From Ophioceras dolichostomum (lineage: Eukaryota; Ascomycota; Sordariomycetes; Magnaporthales; Ophioceraceae), in contig PYST01000031.1 in the NCBI GenBank assembly GCA_003049485.1, positions 1 to 64,000 on the forward strand: a stretch of DNA of 64,000 nt, given 5' to 3'. Shown piece after piece: positions 12,601 through 25,800 of this stretch; within the stretch, counting starts at the first letter, position 1; each line of letters begins with the position of its first letter. A program made the position numbers and the translations under genes. The notes beneath the pieces are model-generated. The model saw nothing but the letters and a program-made list of their open reading frames with translations, ran no database searches and was not told where the DNA came from.

Positions 12601-13126
12601 GAAGAGCAAGGAAGACGAGAAGAACAAGGTCGACGACGACGACAAGACCCCCTTCCTCCCCTTCTACCGCGCCAAGCTCGAGAACGAAGTGCTCCCCCTC
12701 CTCCGCCACCGCGAGGCCGCCGTGCACGGCGCGCTCCGCAACACCGGCACGCGCGAGTACGCGCTGCAGGCCCTGGCGCGCGCCCTGCGCTTCGGCGAGG
12801 CCACCTTGCCAAAAACGTTCCGGTTCGTCGTGAGGTGGGCGTTCCCCCGGCGCAACGTCAGGGGCACGCTGGCCGACTTCTTCGAGGTGTCGGCCTACAT
12901 CAGCCCGGACGCGTTCGTGGGCCTGCCGTGGACCATCTCGGACGTCAGGGCGGGGGACGAGCTGGAGGTCGAGATCGAGAGGGTGGAGCCTTATTTCCAG
13001 TGCGTCGGGGTCGTTCCTGTTGGGAGGATTGAGAAGAAGAAGAAGAAGGTTGAGGGGAAGGTTGAAGGGGTTGAGGGGGTCGAGGGGGTCGAGAGGATCA
13101 AGAAGGCGGAGGCGGACGGCGTTTGA
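9678..13126 (+). CDS. cyt-4: Mitochondrial RNase II/R-family exoribonuclease (cyt-4/DSS1-like)
   Basis: A 3'-5' exoribonuclease expected to degrade and process mitochondrial RNA, as for Neurospora CYT-4 and yeast Dss1 of the mitochondrial degradosome. Exons 9678-9812 and 9944-13126 give 1105 aa. The 131-bp intron has a GTATGT donor, a CACTAAC branch site and a TATATAG acceptor, in phase 0. The N-terminus (MLKSRGRPSF, then Arg/Leu/Ser-rich) looks like a mitochondrial presequence. The RNB domain shows the metal-binding Asp set Asp539, Asp545, Asp547 and Asp548 with the family spacing, and the later TSPLRRYGDL motif near residues 882-892. Low-complexity inserts occur near residues 660-690 and 910-945, and the tail repeats VEG/KK units. 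The start was chosen because it alone adds a presequence and splices in frame. Confidence is high. Confidence 0.93.
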
Positions 13127-15627
13127 CTTCGATCCGGACCGACCATTGGCGAGGAACCTGACCCCTTTGGCTTGCTTTGAGGCTGTTCTTGTATAATAAA
13201 ATTGTATATTGTGTATATAGACTTCTCTCTACGACGGATGTATTAGAGCATGTACTCTGTCTGGCATCTTCTCTTTTGTTTAGGAGAATCTAGACTAGAC
13301 TGCTATCGTTGCAGTCCCATTTTCAGGGGCATTTTGGAAGACACTATTGCCATATAAGTATCTGACTTCCAACGGGAGATCTGATCATGATGATCGCGTC
13401 TACAACACGAAACTGGGGAGGCGACTGAGACGTCGGAACACTATAACCAGTCCTGCATCCTCCATCCCGCTGAGAGCCACACCTCCCGCTGTCGAAATTC
13501 CTTGCCTGTTCCTGATGGCAAAGAGGCTTCAGATTCCGTTCACTCAAGATATAGAGGCAACACAAGGCATAGGATTTAAATAGCACAGAAACGAGATATA
13601 AAGTAATTGATGTGTCCTCGGATGTTCATTCATCCGGAGAGCTTTATTTGAGGTTTTCGATCTCGACTATCAAGAATGCACAGCCAGCCCCTAGGTAAAG
13701 CAGCCGATAACTGTACCTGTAGGTATTATGGACATGGACACGACGAGCCCGAGCCGCTGGAGTAAAGAGGAAGACAAAGACACTCAACAGGAGAGCAAGA
13801 CATAAACACATACACACACGCCGTACCGCCGAAGGAACCCGGGAGAAGAACAGGATCTTATGAGGTAGACTTCAGGCAGAGACAGAAGAAGAAAAGGAAG
13901 ACAGAAAGACACCGATTTTGTTCCACTTTACCAACACACGTTTTTCCTTCTTTTTTCTCTTTTCTTTCGCGCAGGTATTTGTTCATCAATAAACAAGCCG
14001 TAACAACAACCGAAGCTTTTGTATGTTTGTGTTTGTGTGTTCTCATCAACCGAACCAGACCAGACCAGACCAGACCACCGACGCGCACCGGCCAGAGAGC
14101 CAGAGGGAAAGAGAAAAACAGAGAAGGAAAAAATGAACTTTAGTATGAAACTTGCCCAGCATGAAAAGACCCAAAGAGACAGGCACAACGTGAACTTAAA
14201 AAAAAAAATTGAAGAACGATCAAGCAGAGCAAAAAGCAGAAGCAGCAAAAGACCGATCTAAGAAAAAAAAAAGATGATCGTTGAGGGAGAGCGGGACGAA
14301 TACGATACGAGCAGAATAGAAAGCCAACCAAGCAAGGGACGCAGGGAGAACAGGGGGATCATCGGCGCACGCGCGATCCGGAAGACAGTTAACGAAACCT
14401 TCCAATCGATCCCTCGCTTGCCCAGGTACCGACGTGGCTATCAGCCAGCCAGGTATTAGACAGGAAGCAGCAGCAGAGCCTTGTCCCTCAGGAGGGAGGC
14501 ATAGGAACCGAAAGATAAAAGAGACAAAAGAATGCAAGAGAGAGAAAAAAAAAAAGAGAGGACGCCAACTCCATTTTTGCACCAGAAAAAAAAAAATAAA
14601 AAAACGCCAGCCGTCATTGTTTGTTTGTCAACCCCCCCGCATCCATGATATGATATGAAAAATGAATCATGCCGCCGCCCGCCATCTCTTTCTCGCCTGC
14701 CTGCCCCGACCGCCGTTTACCGTAACTGTGGTAATAGTTGTAGTGTAGTAATAATACGGGAGCCTAGACGAAAAAAGAGAAAACGAAAAAAAAAAATCAA
14801 ATAAAAATCTGTACATAGTATTATTGGGGGTCTGTGTTCGTGATGGTTTTCCACTGTCGCTCAGGGACGATGACAACGACTCCTCCTCAGCACACCGAAG
14901 GTGAAAGGGGGTGAGGAAGGAGAGAGGGATGGAGGAGGTAAGGAGGTGAGGAAATGCAAACCATGTCTCCCGACGCCGAGGATGCTCCGAAAAGCGGTGG
15001 TAGCGGTGGTGGCGGTCGTGGTGGGTGGCAGTGGTGGTATTGGTGTGTGGTTGGGTCGGGTGACCAGACGGCCGGCCGGCTGTACGGATGGATGGATGGA
15101 TATGCCGGTCGGCCAAGTTGGCCATGCAAGGAGAGACGCACCCCCCGAGCCGAAATCTGCCGGGTTATCCCCCCCCTTTTTCGCCCCCGAAAATATGGCC
15201 CTCCATGCGCGCCACCACCGCCCTGTTGACCTCTCTGTCGGCCTCGCACTGACGTTGCCTGTTGTTGAGAAAGATGGTACAGTCTCGCGGCGGTACGCGC
15301 TTGTCGACTTTCCGAAGAGCAATGGTAACGGAACTCGCGCAGCCGAAGGGGGAGGAGCGTTCGTTCTGCTCGCCAGGCTTGGTCTGCGGGGGGAGACTCT
15401 CGGGAAGGGGGAATATGAACGCAGTCGTTCGCGAACGCTATGTGCTAGACTAGGTATGTAGGGTTGGAGGAGGTAATAGGTCGCAGTGAGAGGAAAATGC
15501 GATCGCGAGAGAAGAAAAAAACAAGCAAAAAAAGCAGATAAAAGCCAAATTGTCTTTGTTTTTTTCAACCTCTTAGCATCACAGTTTTCTTCTCTTTTTT
15601 TTCTTTTTGCTTTTTTCTTTTTTTCTG
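13127..15627. other. 2.5-kb convergent intergenic region, A-rich tracts
   Basis: Lies between the 3' ends of the RNase (+) and the Reg1-like gene (-). It contains many A runs on the plus strand (about 14200-14620 and 14780-14820), a pentanucleotide repeat at 14054-14076 and an ATGG-type repeat near 15086-15100. A 235-codon open frame on the minus strand (14861-15568) contains no internal ATG, so it is not called. No RNA gene was recognised. Confidence 0.55.
14054..14076. repeat. (CCAGA)4 pentanucleotide repeat
   Basis: Four exact tandem copies of CCAGA followed by CC. The same unit in reverse complement occurs at 57716-57740. Confidence 0.9.
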
Positions 15628-17816
15628 TTACTTCCTCCAGCCCACATTCCAGATCACATGCGCGATATCTCGTGCTGTGTTGACCGAATCAATAACCCGT
15701 CCGACAAGCCCGCCTATCGCGGTCGGTGGGTCGCCTCCTTCCTCGTAGGGCATAAACATACCAGATTCTGTTCGTCGCATCCCGGAGGGCTCCGCGGAGA
15801 GGCTGCCCGACGACGTTGTGCGCTTCAGCCCCAAGCCGAGGCTCCCGGAGGAGGACCCGGAAGGCGACAGATCCTGGTGCGGCGGCGGCGCATCGGACGA
15901 GGCTGAGGCCGCCGAGGAGGAGGTTGGACTCCCTAACCTAGGTGGTGGCGACCGCAAGCCTCCCTTGATCGTTCTGTTGCGGCTGCTGCTGCTTTGGTAT
16001 ACCTCACGCTCTGTAGTAGTCTCGTCCTCATTGTTCTCCTCATCATCCTCGTCCTCGTCATCGTCATCGAAGAACATCTTCTTCCCAGACGCCTTTTTCG
16101 ACGGCCGAATTGTCTCCCTAGACGACGATGTGGAAGATGTAGGCGGGCGGAGGGTCTCTTGTGACGATGATGGAGTCAGGGTTGGACTCCGATAACTGTG
16201 CTTCATCGCCGATGCCAACTCCTGCGGTTCTGGAGTGTCCTCGCGGTATTTCAGCGTTGTGGACGGCAGCATGGCGATGGTCTTCTCAGTGCCCGTGGAG
16301 TTCTTGTTTCTCCGCAGAACTGGCCGCTTCTTCTTGATGGCCGTCCGCTTCATCATCACCGCGTCGTTCTCCGAGTCGCTGTCGTAGCCATAGCCATACC
16401 CACGCGAGTACCTGTAGCTATCGAAATCATCGTCGTCGTCGCCTTTAATTTCGACGGCGATGCACTGCTCGACCTGCTCGTTGAAATGAATGTGCTTGCG
16501 CTCTCCAGCCGGCGACTCAAGTCGGGACGAGGCCGAGGACTCGAGGCGGCTCGAGTTCCCAGGGCTTGGACGCCGTGACGAGAGCGGTAGTGTGACGTAG
16601 TCGGTGACGGCTCGGCCTAGTAATGGGCGTCCAGACCGGCTTCCACCATCTTTTTGTTGCGCCTGAACTGCGGCAGCCGCTTGCTTGACGAGCGAGGACG
16701 TCGATATCGACCTCTGCAGCATCACTTCCGACATGCTCCGCTTCTTCAGGATCGGCTTCTTGACGTTGGACGGCGATTTCGGCGCGTTCGCGTCGACTGA
16801 TTCCGCCCTACTGGGCGGCGCCAGGCTGTTCAGGCCCGTCTGCAAAGGGCCGTAGAGCCATGTCACGTCACAATCCTTGAGCCTAAACAAAGGGTGTCAG
16901 TCAAACAAGGGCTCAAGGGTATTGGGCCTTAACATCTCCATCACTCCGCTCCCTCTCTGTGTCATATGTGACATGACAGGACATACCAGTTTAGTGTCTC
17001 AGGCGAGACGGTCCGCAGCTTGTTCTTTGACTTCATCCATGTCCTCCAAGACGCGTTTTCTAGCCTAGCCGCATTGCTGTAGTCGCCCTTGCGCGCGACG
17101 ATGTATTTCCATGACTCCCAGATGTCCTCCTCTTTCCAGTTATGCGAGAGGTAGTCCACGTGCCGGGACGGATGCGATCGCAGAGCAATATCGTCATCGG
17201 CATGTTCAAAGAAGTCCGGGGTTACGGGATGAGAAGGGTCGTCTGTGGTAAGCGTGTCGTTGTCGTTTGGTGACACGCTGTATGAGTCACCACTGCGAGG
17301 GCTTGGGGGTGCCTCCAGGTCTTCGTCGGCGACCTTTCCTCGGCTGAAGTAGCTCGAGCTGCGTGTGCTGCTCGTACCGCTGGTTCCCACGCTGCTATAC
17401 TGGGGTAATGGGTAATGGTCCGCATCCTCCTCCTCATTATCGTCGAGGTCTGGTGCTTGGATGAGAGGGCGATCTCTGCGCCGTTGAACTAAGCTCGGGG
17501 CGGACGCATCGGTGGTGGCGGCGTATGCACTGCTACTACTGCTGCTTGTAGGGAGGGTCACGGGAGCGTATGATGACAGGTCGGAGGCTCCGCTGTGCAC
17601 GGCGGCGCGTGGAGAAGAGGACTCGGAGGAGAGGGCCGAGTCCGAGAACACCTTATTCGACTGGTGGCTGTGGTAAATCTCGTTTATGCGTGATGTTGAT
17701 GCGGAAGTGTGGAATGAGGTGTGCGTCGTTCCAAACTTCGGTTGTGAGTGAGAGCGCCTCAGGGGCCCGGCGGCCTGGAAGTAGTTGCTCTCGTCGGACT
17801 GTAGAACGACGGCCAT
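15628..17816 (-). CDS. reg1: Reg1-like PP1 regulatory subunit (DUF1752)
   Basis: Likely targeting subunit of protein phosphatase 1 (Glc7) involved in glucose repression and Snf1 inactivation, by analogy with yeast Reg1. Exons 16987-17816 and 15628-16882 give 694 aa. The 104-bp intron (16883-16986) has a GTATGT donor and a TTTAG acceptor and is closed by frame continuity across a Trp codon. The DUF1752 block, about residues 228-290, contains HNWKEEDIWESWKYI and crosses the intron. A PP1-docking sequence KHIHFNEQVEQ (about residues 406-416, RVxF type) and the C-terminal GLVGRVIDSVNTARDIAHVI block are further hallmarks. The rest is Ser-rich and disordered, with an acidic tract after a GKKMFF motif. 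The upstream TTG-initiated frame was rejected in favour of the ATG at 17816. Confidence 0.9.
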
Positions 17817-17932
17817 GCTGGCTGGACGGTGGAGGAGAGGTCGCGTCCAACACCAAGTCACCAACACCAACCACAGCGACGACAGCCAGCGATGATCGCG
17901 GCAGAATCCTCCGCGCTGACTTCCCTGACTTT

Positions 17933-17974
17933 CCCAGAACCCAGAACCCAGAACCCAGGACCCAGAACCCAGAC
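17933..17974. repeat. Six tandem 7-mers (CCCAGAA-type)
   Basis: Six consecutive 7-base units: four exact CCCAGAA copies, one CCCAGGA and a final CCCAGAC. They lie 117 bp upstream of the ATG of the Reg1-like gene. Confidence 0.9.
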
Positions 17975-20900
17975 TCTTTACCGGGACATCAATTCGACTC
18001 TAGCAAGGCGGGCAGGGCAGTCGGTGAGAGGCCTATCGGGAGGCGCAGCAGTATCGGTCATGGGCGAGTCAGAGGTTGAGGAGGTCGACGTGCGGCAAAT
18101 TCTCAAAAGCTCAGTCGAGGGGAAAAGTGGTTCCCTGCAATTCCCTGCACTGTTCCGGAGCCCTGGAGCCCTGGAGCACTGAAGCCCAGGAGCCTATACG
18201 CCGGAGCACCCGCAGCCAGGGTGCGAGAAGATATGGATCTCTCGCCTCGTTTGCTGCTCCACAATGGTAGTTCTGGAATTCCCTTGCGGCCGCGCGAATC
18301 TGTGGGGTGCAACGACGGCAGTGGGCGACGGCAGGTGTACTCAGGAGCAGCAGCAACCTGCGATTTCCGTTGAGCGAAGGGAGGAAGGGGGTTAGAAGGT
18401 GAGGAAAGTCCAATGTCGGTTCGAGCTGCGAGGGGGGAGGGCAGCGCTCTTTTTTGTAACAAAGGTGGCGGTGGCGACCAGAAAAAGAGAAGAAGAAAAG
18501 CCTCTGAGGGAAGAGCGTTCGGTTTTGTTGGAGATCTTCGGGCCCACAAGAAAAGATGCCGGGAACGCAAAAATCACACAATCCTTTGAGTTCCTGGCCG
18601 AGGAGGTTTCTTTGCTTTGCTTTGCTTCAGGACTGCGAGAAATACGAGGTCAGGACCTGTTCGGAGCGGTAGTAGTTTACGTCCAGGATAGGGTCGTGAG
18701 TTGAGTCGAGTCGACAAGACGGCGCAACGCAAGATCCAGTTACTTCTGCAGGCGCAATTAGGTGGTAAAAGTGTAAGAACTTTGGAAGGCAGCAGGGGAA
18801 GTGTTTGACTGGACGGACTGAAGACTAACATTAAAGAGACCCGAGACTTGGAGAGTCGTCTGAATTCACCCGCACGCCAATCAGTAGAAGGCAAGAAGCA
18901 AGTAATGTCGAGTCAGAGAAGAAGAGAAACCCAGTTTCGGCAAGATAAGGAATGGTGATGCGTAGGAGAGAAGGGGAGGGGAGGAGACATGGAAGTGAGG
19001 TTCGGGTCTGGCGTGCAGAAAGAGGACGGTAGACCAGGAGAAAAGGAAGCGGGAATTGGTGGGTGGGTGGGTGGTGGTGGTGGTGTGTAAGGAAGGTCCT
19101 GATGGTGGTGGTGGTGCCGTGCAGTTGTGGTGGACCGCCGGACGCCAGCTTGGGCCCAGTGCCCACTGGCCGCTGGCCGCCGGCCCAGTGCCAGATGCTC
19201 GTGGGTGGTGGTGGGTGGTGTGGGTGATCTCTCGACTCCCACTCCAGTGCTGGGCGTGTGCGAAACTGCCCACGGATTTTGGGGTGCCAATTGCCAGTTG
19301 GGGTGCGAATTGGGGTGCGCTGGTGGAGGACGGTTGAATTGTCCGGCTCTTCGGAGGGCAAATTAAGCACACGTTCCAGCGTCCCAGTCGGTCCCAGCCA
19401 AGCAGTAACCCCGCTAGAGTCTAGTGTGGCAATGGCCCACCGCTTGCTCGGCTCTGTCTGAACGGTCAACTGGGACTGTGTGTGACTGTGCAACCGACAC
19501 TCTTCCCCATTGATCCATTTGATCCATCCATCCCTCCCTCCTCCCATCCATCCCACCACGGCCCTTCGAGTCGACCAGGGGCTACCAGTTTCCAGATCGG
19601 GGTGCATTGTCTGGTGGTTTTCGGGGATGTCTTCTCGGGGCTTTGAGGATTAAGCAGTGCGGCGGGCAATGATAACTCGCAGTGAACTGATATGGACTAC
19701 TAATGGAGCCAACAGCAGACCACGGTATTTGCGGAATAAGCAACACAGGACTGATAGCTTTGATGGCGTTGATGGCATGGCAAGCAACAGACATGCAACA
19801 GACATGGCATCGGTAGTAACGACAAGCCAGCCAACCTGAGAGTGGGCAGTTACAACACTTCACAACGGCAGCACTTGGTGGCGGCGGCGCGACGGTGATG
19901 CTGTTATCGCAACCAGGTGTGTCACTACATACATGCCGCTGTATGCCATTGTGCTTTCGCATGCACCGGCGTGCCATCGCACAATCAGGATCCCTCTTTG
20001 GATCTCTGGACCCTTCTGCAGTTGCTAGACGGAGGTAAAAGGGAGAGGCAGGCGATGGACGGGGATGCAAGTGTGGCGGATTCAAGACGTGTCGCGTTGT
20101 GTACAAAGCACGGAAGGCAGGCAGATATGCGGGGTTCTACGAAAGTTCGGATATGTGATGGACGAATTTGTGATGGCCTGGAGGTAGTATGTGATGTATA
20201 CGTGTGATAGTCCGGAATATGTGATACGCGTTGCGCGTGTGAAGGTGTGGAGGGAGGGATGCAGCTGGATACAGGGACGGGGTGCTTGCAGAGCTGGCAC
20301 CTCCCCTAAGCTAGCCGTCGCTTTAACGTGATATGGATCATCAGGTGAGCCTCCCTCCCTTCACTCAAGCAACGGGTCGCCGCAGTCGAAGCCGACGACG
20401 CCGACATCGACGAAGAACTGCGAGCTAGCGCTGTGCGCTGTCTAGGATGGGCTGTGTGCTGAAGACTGCGTGCTGTGCGGCATGCAAGGACGACAACGTG
20501 ACTGGGCAGATCAGACCTAGGCAGGCAAGAGTAATAAGGGATATCGCGTGCGAGACTGGCCGAATGACATCGAGAGCACAGTGGGTGTGTGATCTATGAC
20601 CGAGAAAAGGGAGTCGAGGGGACGAAAAAGGACAACACAGCAAAAAGCAACTCCGGCTGGAGCTTAGCCTCGAGAGCTGGGGCACCACGGCGAGCACGGG
20701 TCGGGCCAGTTGGGTCTCGTGAGTGGAAGAGATGGTAAGATTGTCAAGCAAGGCGCATTCGTGATCGCCATGATGCCAGCCCACCGCAACAGAGGACCAA
20801 GCCAAGGCAGGGGGGAGGCCGTTTCGTGGGGCCCCAGTTCTGTTTTCTTCACAATAGGTCCCGTTCGTGGGGTTGTACGTAACAGGTAACAACAACTCTG

Positions 20901-22785
20901 GTGGTTTCTCGTGGAGGGCAAGGATTACTGCTCTGGGTTACGTCGTTACCAAGCTTCGTGGGCGGCCGTCATCCTCCGAGGTCAGCTGGACAGAAGTTTT
21001 CTTCGAATTAAAACCCAGGGGACCGGTCAGAGACGAGCCGTCTCTTGGTATTTTTTTTTTGTTGTGTTGTGTCCCGCCAATGGCTCCGGCAGTTGAGGGC
21101 TTGGTTGGAGGTGGGCGGTGAGCGAGCGAAAAAGGAGACAAGGGCAACCCGGGAATGGAACGAAATGGGTGGGATAATCAAACGACGAATGAAGATGGAA
21201 ATCCGTGAGCGGGTGACCCCAGGTGACCCCCCTCAGGTGGCAGGCAGAAAAGGGAGGGATGGCTGATATGGACGGATGTGGATTGATATGGATTGATACG
21301 GAAGTGTGTGGATGGCAACAACGCGGGGGGCACGGCTGCGGGATGCAGAGGATATCAGATTCCAACTGTCAAAAAAAGTTGGGGGTCGCCCCTTTCACAA
21401 TTCCCAAGCTGTCTGGTCCGAGGAAACGTCGTCGTTGGCGGCGCAGGCACACTCTGGCATTGGCCGTGATGATGTTGGCCTCTTTTTCTTTTCGCGAAGA
21501 AACCGATCGAGAATGGCTTATACGGATTCGGTAGTGGAAATTGCATATTTCATACTGTGTGTTCGATACTGGCACATTGGTGGCGTCTTTTTTGTATCAA
21601 GAAGGCCGAAGCCCAAAAGCCCTTTCGATTTGGCTACATCCTCCTCCCCGACCCCGGATGTACGGATAACGTAACCTGTATCCCCCCCGTGTGAGCTGAT
21701 AACAGAACTTTGAGCAGAACTTGAGCGCAACATCGATCCTGAAATGGTGAAGATCATCATCGAACTGCCTGGATGCGCGGGAGCGTAAAGTGTGGGGGCG
21801 GGCTTGCGTGTAAGTCGCAGTCTCTGAATGCCCGGCCCGGTCATAACTCAAATTCCAATCCGAACGCAAAACCGATCTGAAAAAGACACAGCCGCATGGG
21901 AAGGAAAGTTTGATAAGGCATTATTAGACTAGTTTTCCATGAAAAAACAGAATTCGTGTCAGGACCGGGAAGAGGGCTCTCACTCGCCGAGGGCGTTTTA
22001 CAATGAGTACCTACACTGTAAAGCCAGGACGGGGCTCTCTCATCAGCCTCCACTGTCCGTCCCAAGGCCAGCCGAAACCTTCCAGCAAGGCGATCCAGCG
22101 AGCGGCCCCCGGGTCTGTAGTCGGTCTCTAGTCGTACGTACTTGGGTCTGTGGCACATAACATCGACGATTTTAAAAGGACCAAGCTGCGCGTATTCGGG
22201 TCCCTGCGCTTGGTCGAGCTTTCCCCATTATAGCTACCGGGTAGTTTCCTTGATTTCTATCTTCCTTGGTTCTATTACATCCCTGGGAGCTTGGGGCCAG
22301 GGCCAATACTGTGGGTTCCCGCAACTCAGCTATGATGCAAGAGTGCAGAAGAAATGCTGCTCTATTTCTCTTAGGCCACAGACGCGGCTGCACAGCAGAG
22401 AGGCCGGCCATGTTGCTTGCTTTAACAACAAGCTCGAGCGAAGAAGCAACAGAAGCCCAGCCCCCGAGATCTTCCGGCAGCGGCGGGGGTTGGACACTCG
22501 TCCGGGCGGACGCCACAACGCGTGGATTCAGGGTGGTTAGCTCGCTGATAACGTGCTAGCCGTGGAGACTTACGGCATAGACTTCCACCATCGATGCACG
22601 TTTTCGCATCTTCCTCTCTGGCTGGCGCGAGCACGGCGCCAGTTTTAAGTCGGTATTTTAAGTACGTGCGTGCAGCTCCGGGAGGCTTCGCCGGCGGCGA
22701 AGGGCTCCAGTATTTTCCCCTTGGAATACGAGCAGACGACCGCCTCCGATACGCACAGGGAAAATTGTGGCGCCAGAACAGCCGG

Positions 22786-22804
22786 TCTCTCTCTCTCTCT
22801 CTCT
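22786..22804. repeat. (CT)n microsatellite
   Basis: An uninterrupted run of alternating T and C of about 19 bases inside the gene-poor region. Confidence 0.85.
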
Positions 22805-25800
22805 TTCTTCCCCGCCCGCCTTGTTGGGCACAGGCAAACAACAAAAACACCAAAGCTTGCGAGCTTGGGCACGTCTTTGCAAGGGTGGAATGTTCCACGA
22901 CGCACTGAACGGCCAACCCCTCATCGTCTGGATCTTCCCACCATCCATAGCGTAGTCGGAGGAGCGTGATATGAAGGGAGAATCGCGGGGGGAGTTGACT
23001 GACACCAACCATCCTTCCTACACCCACACCTCGTCTATTATCATTCCATATATGAAGCTACAAGTTGGTTGTAGATAAGCGAATTGGTGTTGTTGTATGG
23101 ATGGATGATGATGCATACGGAGCTTTCTGTCCCTTGCTGCTAAGAGACACGAAAGTGAGTCGACAGCGTGGCTAGCCTAGTCGACCTACCCCTCCCGAGT
23201 CCAAGACATACGTGCATCCCACTGTGCATTTGCAGAGTTCCTCGATCATATCATACCAAGACACCTCAGACAGACTCGACGCTAGTGAGGTTCCAGTTAT
23301 CGGTGCTCTTCTTATCCTATACAGTAGCCAGAAAGCAGGATCAGTTTCCATTATCAATCGATACCATGCTGGTCAGCAAGGACTTAGCGCAGGTAGATAT
23401 CTCTCAGGATTTGGAAATCTCGTCCTCAACTTGGTGTCTGTTCCTGTTTCGAAATCCTGACAGCAAACTTTCTAGGATGCTTGGTGCTCTGCTGATAGGA
23501 TAGGCCTGTCCGGGGGACGGGGAAATGACCGCCGAAGTGACAGGGTTGTCGCCGCATGAGCCTTCAGAGGTGAGGAGCGAGCATGATAAAACAGGTTACG
23601 ACATACAGTAGCTCAAACCTGGGGTCTGGGGTAAGCCGCGAATGCCAATTGCCTCGCTCCTATAGTCGAAATCTCTTGGGGAAATCCATCTCATCAGTTT
23701 TCCCCTCTACGATCCTAATGTACATAGGTACCTAGGTACTTAGTGGAGAGCCGTGCATGCCCGTTCTTCCCTTGATCCTTTCCATCCTTCGGAGCGTAAT
23801 GACATCGGAAGGTTTCGAAGACAAAGCTCCGAGTTATCTCATCCAACTCAAATCAGCCTCCTCGCCCAGCCGGACCTGTCCATCAACGGGTCCCGAGATA
23901 GTGGGAATACAGTAGAAAGACTCGAAGATCACAAATTCCCCCTCTCTAACAAGCTTTTTTGGCCCGGTGAGGCTGGTCTTAAAATCCCCAACTCAAAGTC
24001 CAGCGGTGGGGTCATCAAGGTTGCGGTTTTCCATTCTACAGCGTAGTAGACACCAATTATCTTTTCTCGATCACATACAGACGCATAAGATGGCTGAGCA
24101 CGAAATAGGCGAATAATACGAGATCACTGACTCCCGCAATTCTAACCCCAGATCTCGCGATGAGACAGGCTTTTCTTTATCCAGCCATCAGCCAGCCAGC
24201 TGCCCAGCCAGGCCAGCCGGCCAGGCCAGAGAGGTGCGAGCGAACGAGCCACCATCGGGGAACCGGCCTTATCTAATTGAGAACCTGGATGTCCGAGATC
24301 TCTACAGATAAAGACCAGAAAGCAAGAGATGCAAAGACAACTTGAACGTAATGATCGACGCAAAGTCAGTCGCAATGCTTTCTTTGCTTCTTTTGCTTCA
24401 TTATGGGTGTGTTTCCAATATTCACACCCAACCTAAGTCGTTGTACATACAGTTTGTGTGGAATTCCCATCCACACACACCCCCCTTCTGTCTGCTTCTC
24501 GAACCCCCCTCTCTTCCCCATCGATGAAAGTGACTGGTCATATATGAGGCACACTTTGAGGTCCTCACCGCTGTGGAACCTATCTGCACTGCACGCTGCG
24601 TTCTGCATGGCTTGCTGCATGAAGCACTACTTGCTTGCTGCAAGCGCTCTGCAGAGAGAGAGAGAAGGGAGACTCGAACTGGAGCTCATTGCTTGTTCTG
24701 TCCCAGTCCAGCAAGTCCAGTCGTATCCAGTCATCTCTATGTAGGTCCAAGCCCCGCACGCACTCGAGGGGAAATTGAAGGCTGTACATAATCTCGTCGT
24801 TTGCCCCAAAGCTTGTGAAAGCTGCATACAATGTTCCTGAGAGATTGTGTGTGTGTCCCATCTAGGTGATCTGATTCGATCTTGAGATGGCTTGATGAAG
24901 TGGTTTCCCCTCTTCCTTTTCGCCGCCCTGTATTATCTCGTGAAAGATGGAGGGTGGATGGAGAGAGAGGAACGAGAGGACAACCTAACCTACCTGGTAC
25001 CTCAAGTAGAGAGCAGTGATCTTTGCTTGGAGAGAGGAGCAGCAACAACCAAACAGAAAAGGTCCGAAAGTCGGAAAAGAATAGAAGAAATGAATGTGAG
25101 GGGCAACAGAGTCTGGAACCGTCGGTTGACCGCTTTTTGACACCACTAACAGCCTCCCGGCGCCGGCTCGCCCTAGTGCCATGACGGTTTGCACCGTTAT
25201 TTTTCGTTCCTTGGAAGAAGTTACATCGTCTTCTTTTTTTCTGATGTGTCCCTCGCCGAAGGCGAGGGAGAGAGCTGGCTGAGTAGTCTGAATGGAGGCA
25301 GGCTTAGTTGGTTTGAGCTCTTCTTCTCGGTACTGGCTCGTCGTACTGCACCATCCTATTTCTCTCGGTGCGCCGGAGCATATCTCGACCGAAAAACCGA
25401 TGAATCAAAACTTAGATCGAGGGGGCGGGAAGGGTCCCTATCCTCTCATCTCCTCCTTTCCTGCGCCGAGGAGAAACGAAAAGAAAATTCTTCCAGGAAA
25501 GGCCACTACTGCAAACTACAAGCTAGGCCCTCGGAAGCTGTCCCGTTGCATATCGATTTGCTAAAATAAAACAAGCAAGACAGAGACATAAGAAAAAACG
25601 ATACTTTCCGGCCCTCGCTGAGCTGGCCTGCACAAATGGCCCTGGTCCTAGCTAGCTGATATTACCTCGCGTCTCTCTCCTCTCCTCCTCATCTTGGCTG
25701 AAGCGTACCGGACAGACTAAGGTACCTAGACTTTCGCGCTTGTTGAAGCTAGAGCGGAGAAGCTGACAGAGAAACGAAAACCCATGGAAAAGCTTTGTCG

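Noticed and set aside
14861..15568. 235-codon frame with a signal-peptide-like start
   Set aside because: It opens at a TTG and contains no ATG at all; the downstream composition is Pro/Thr low-complexity.
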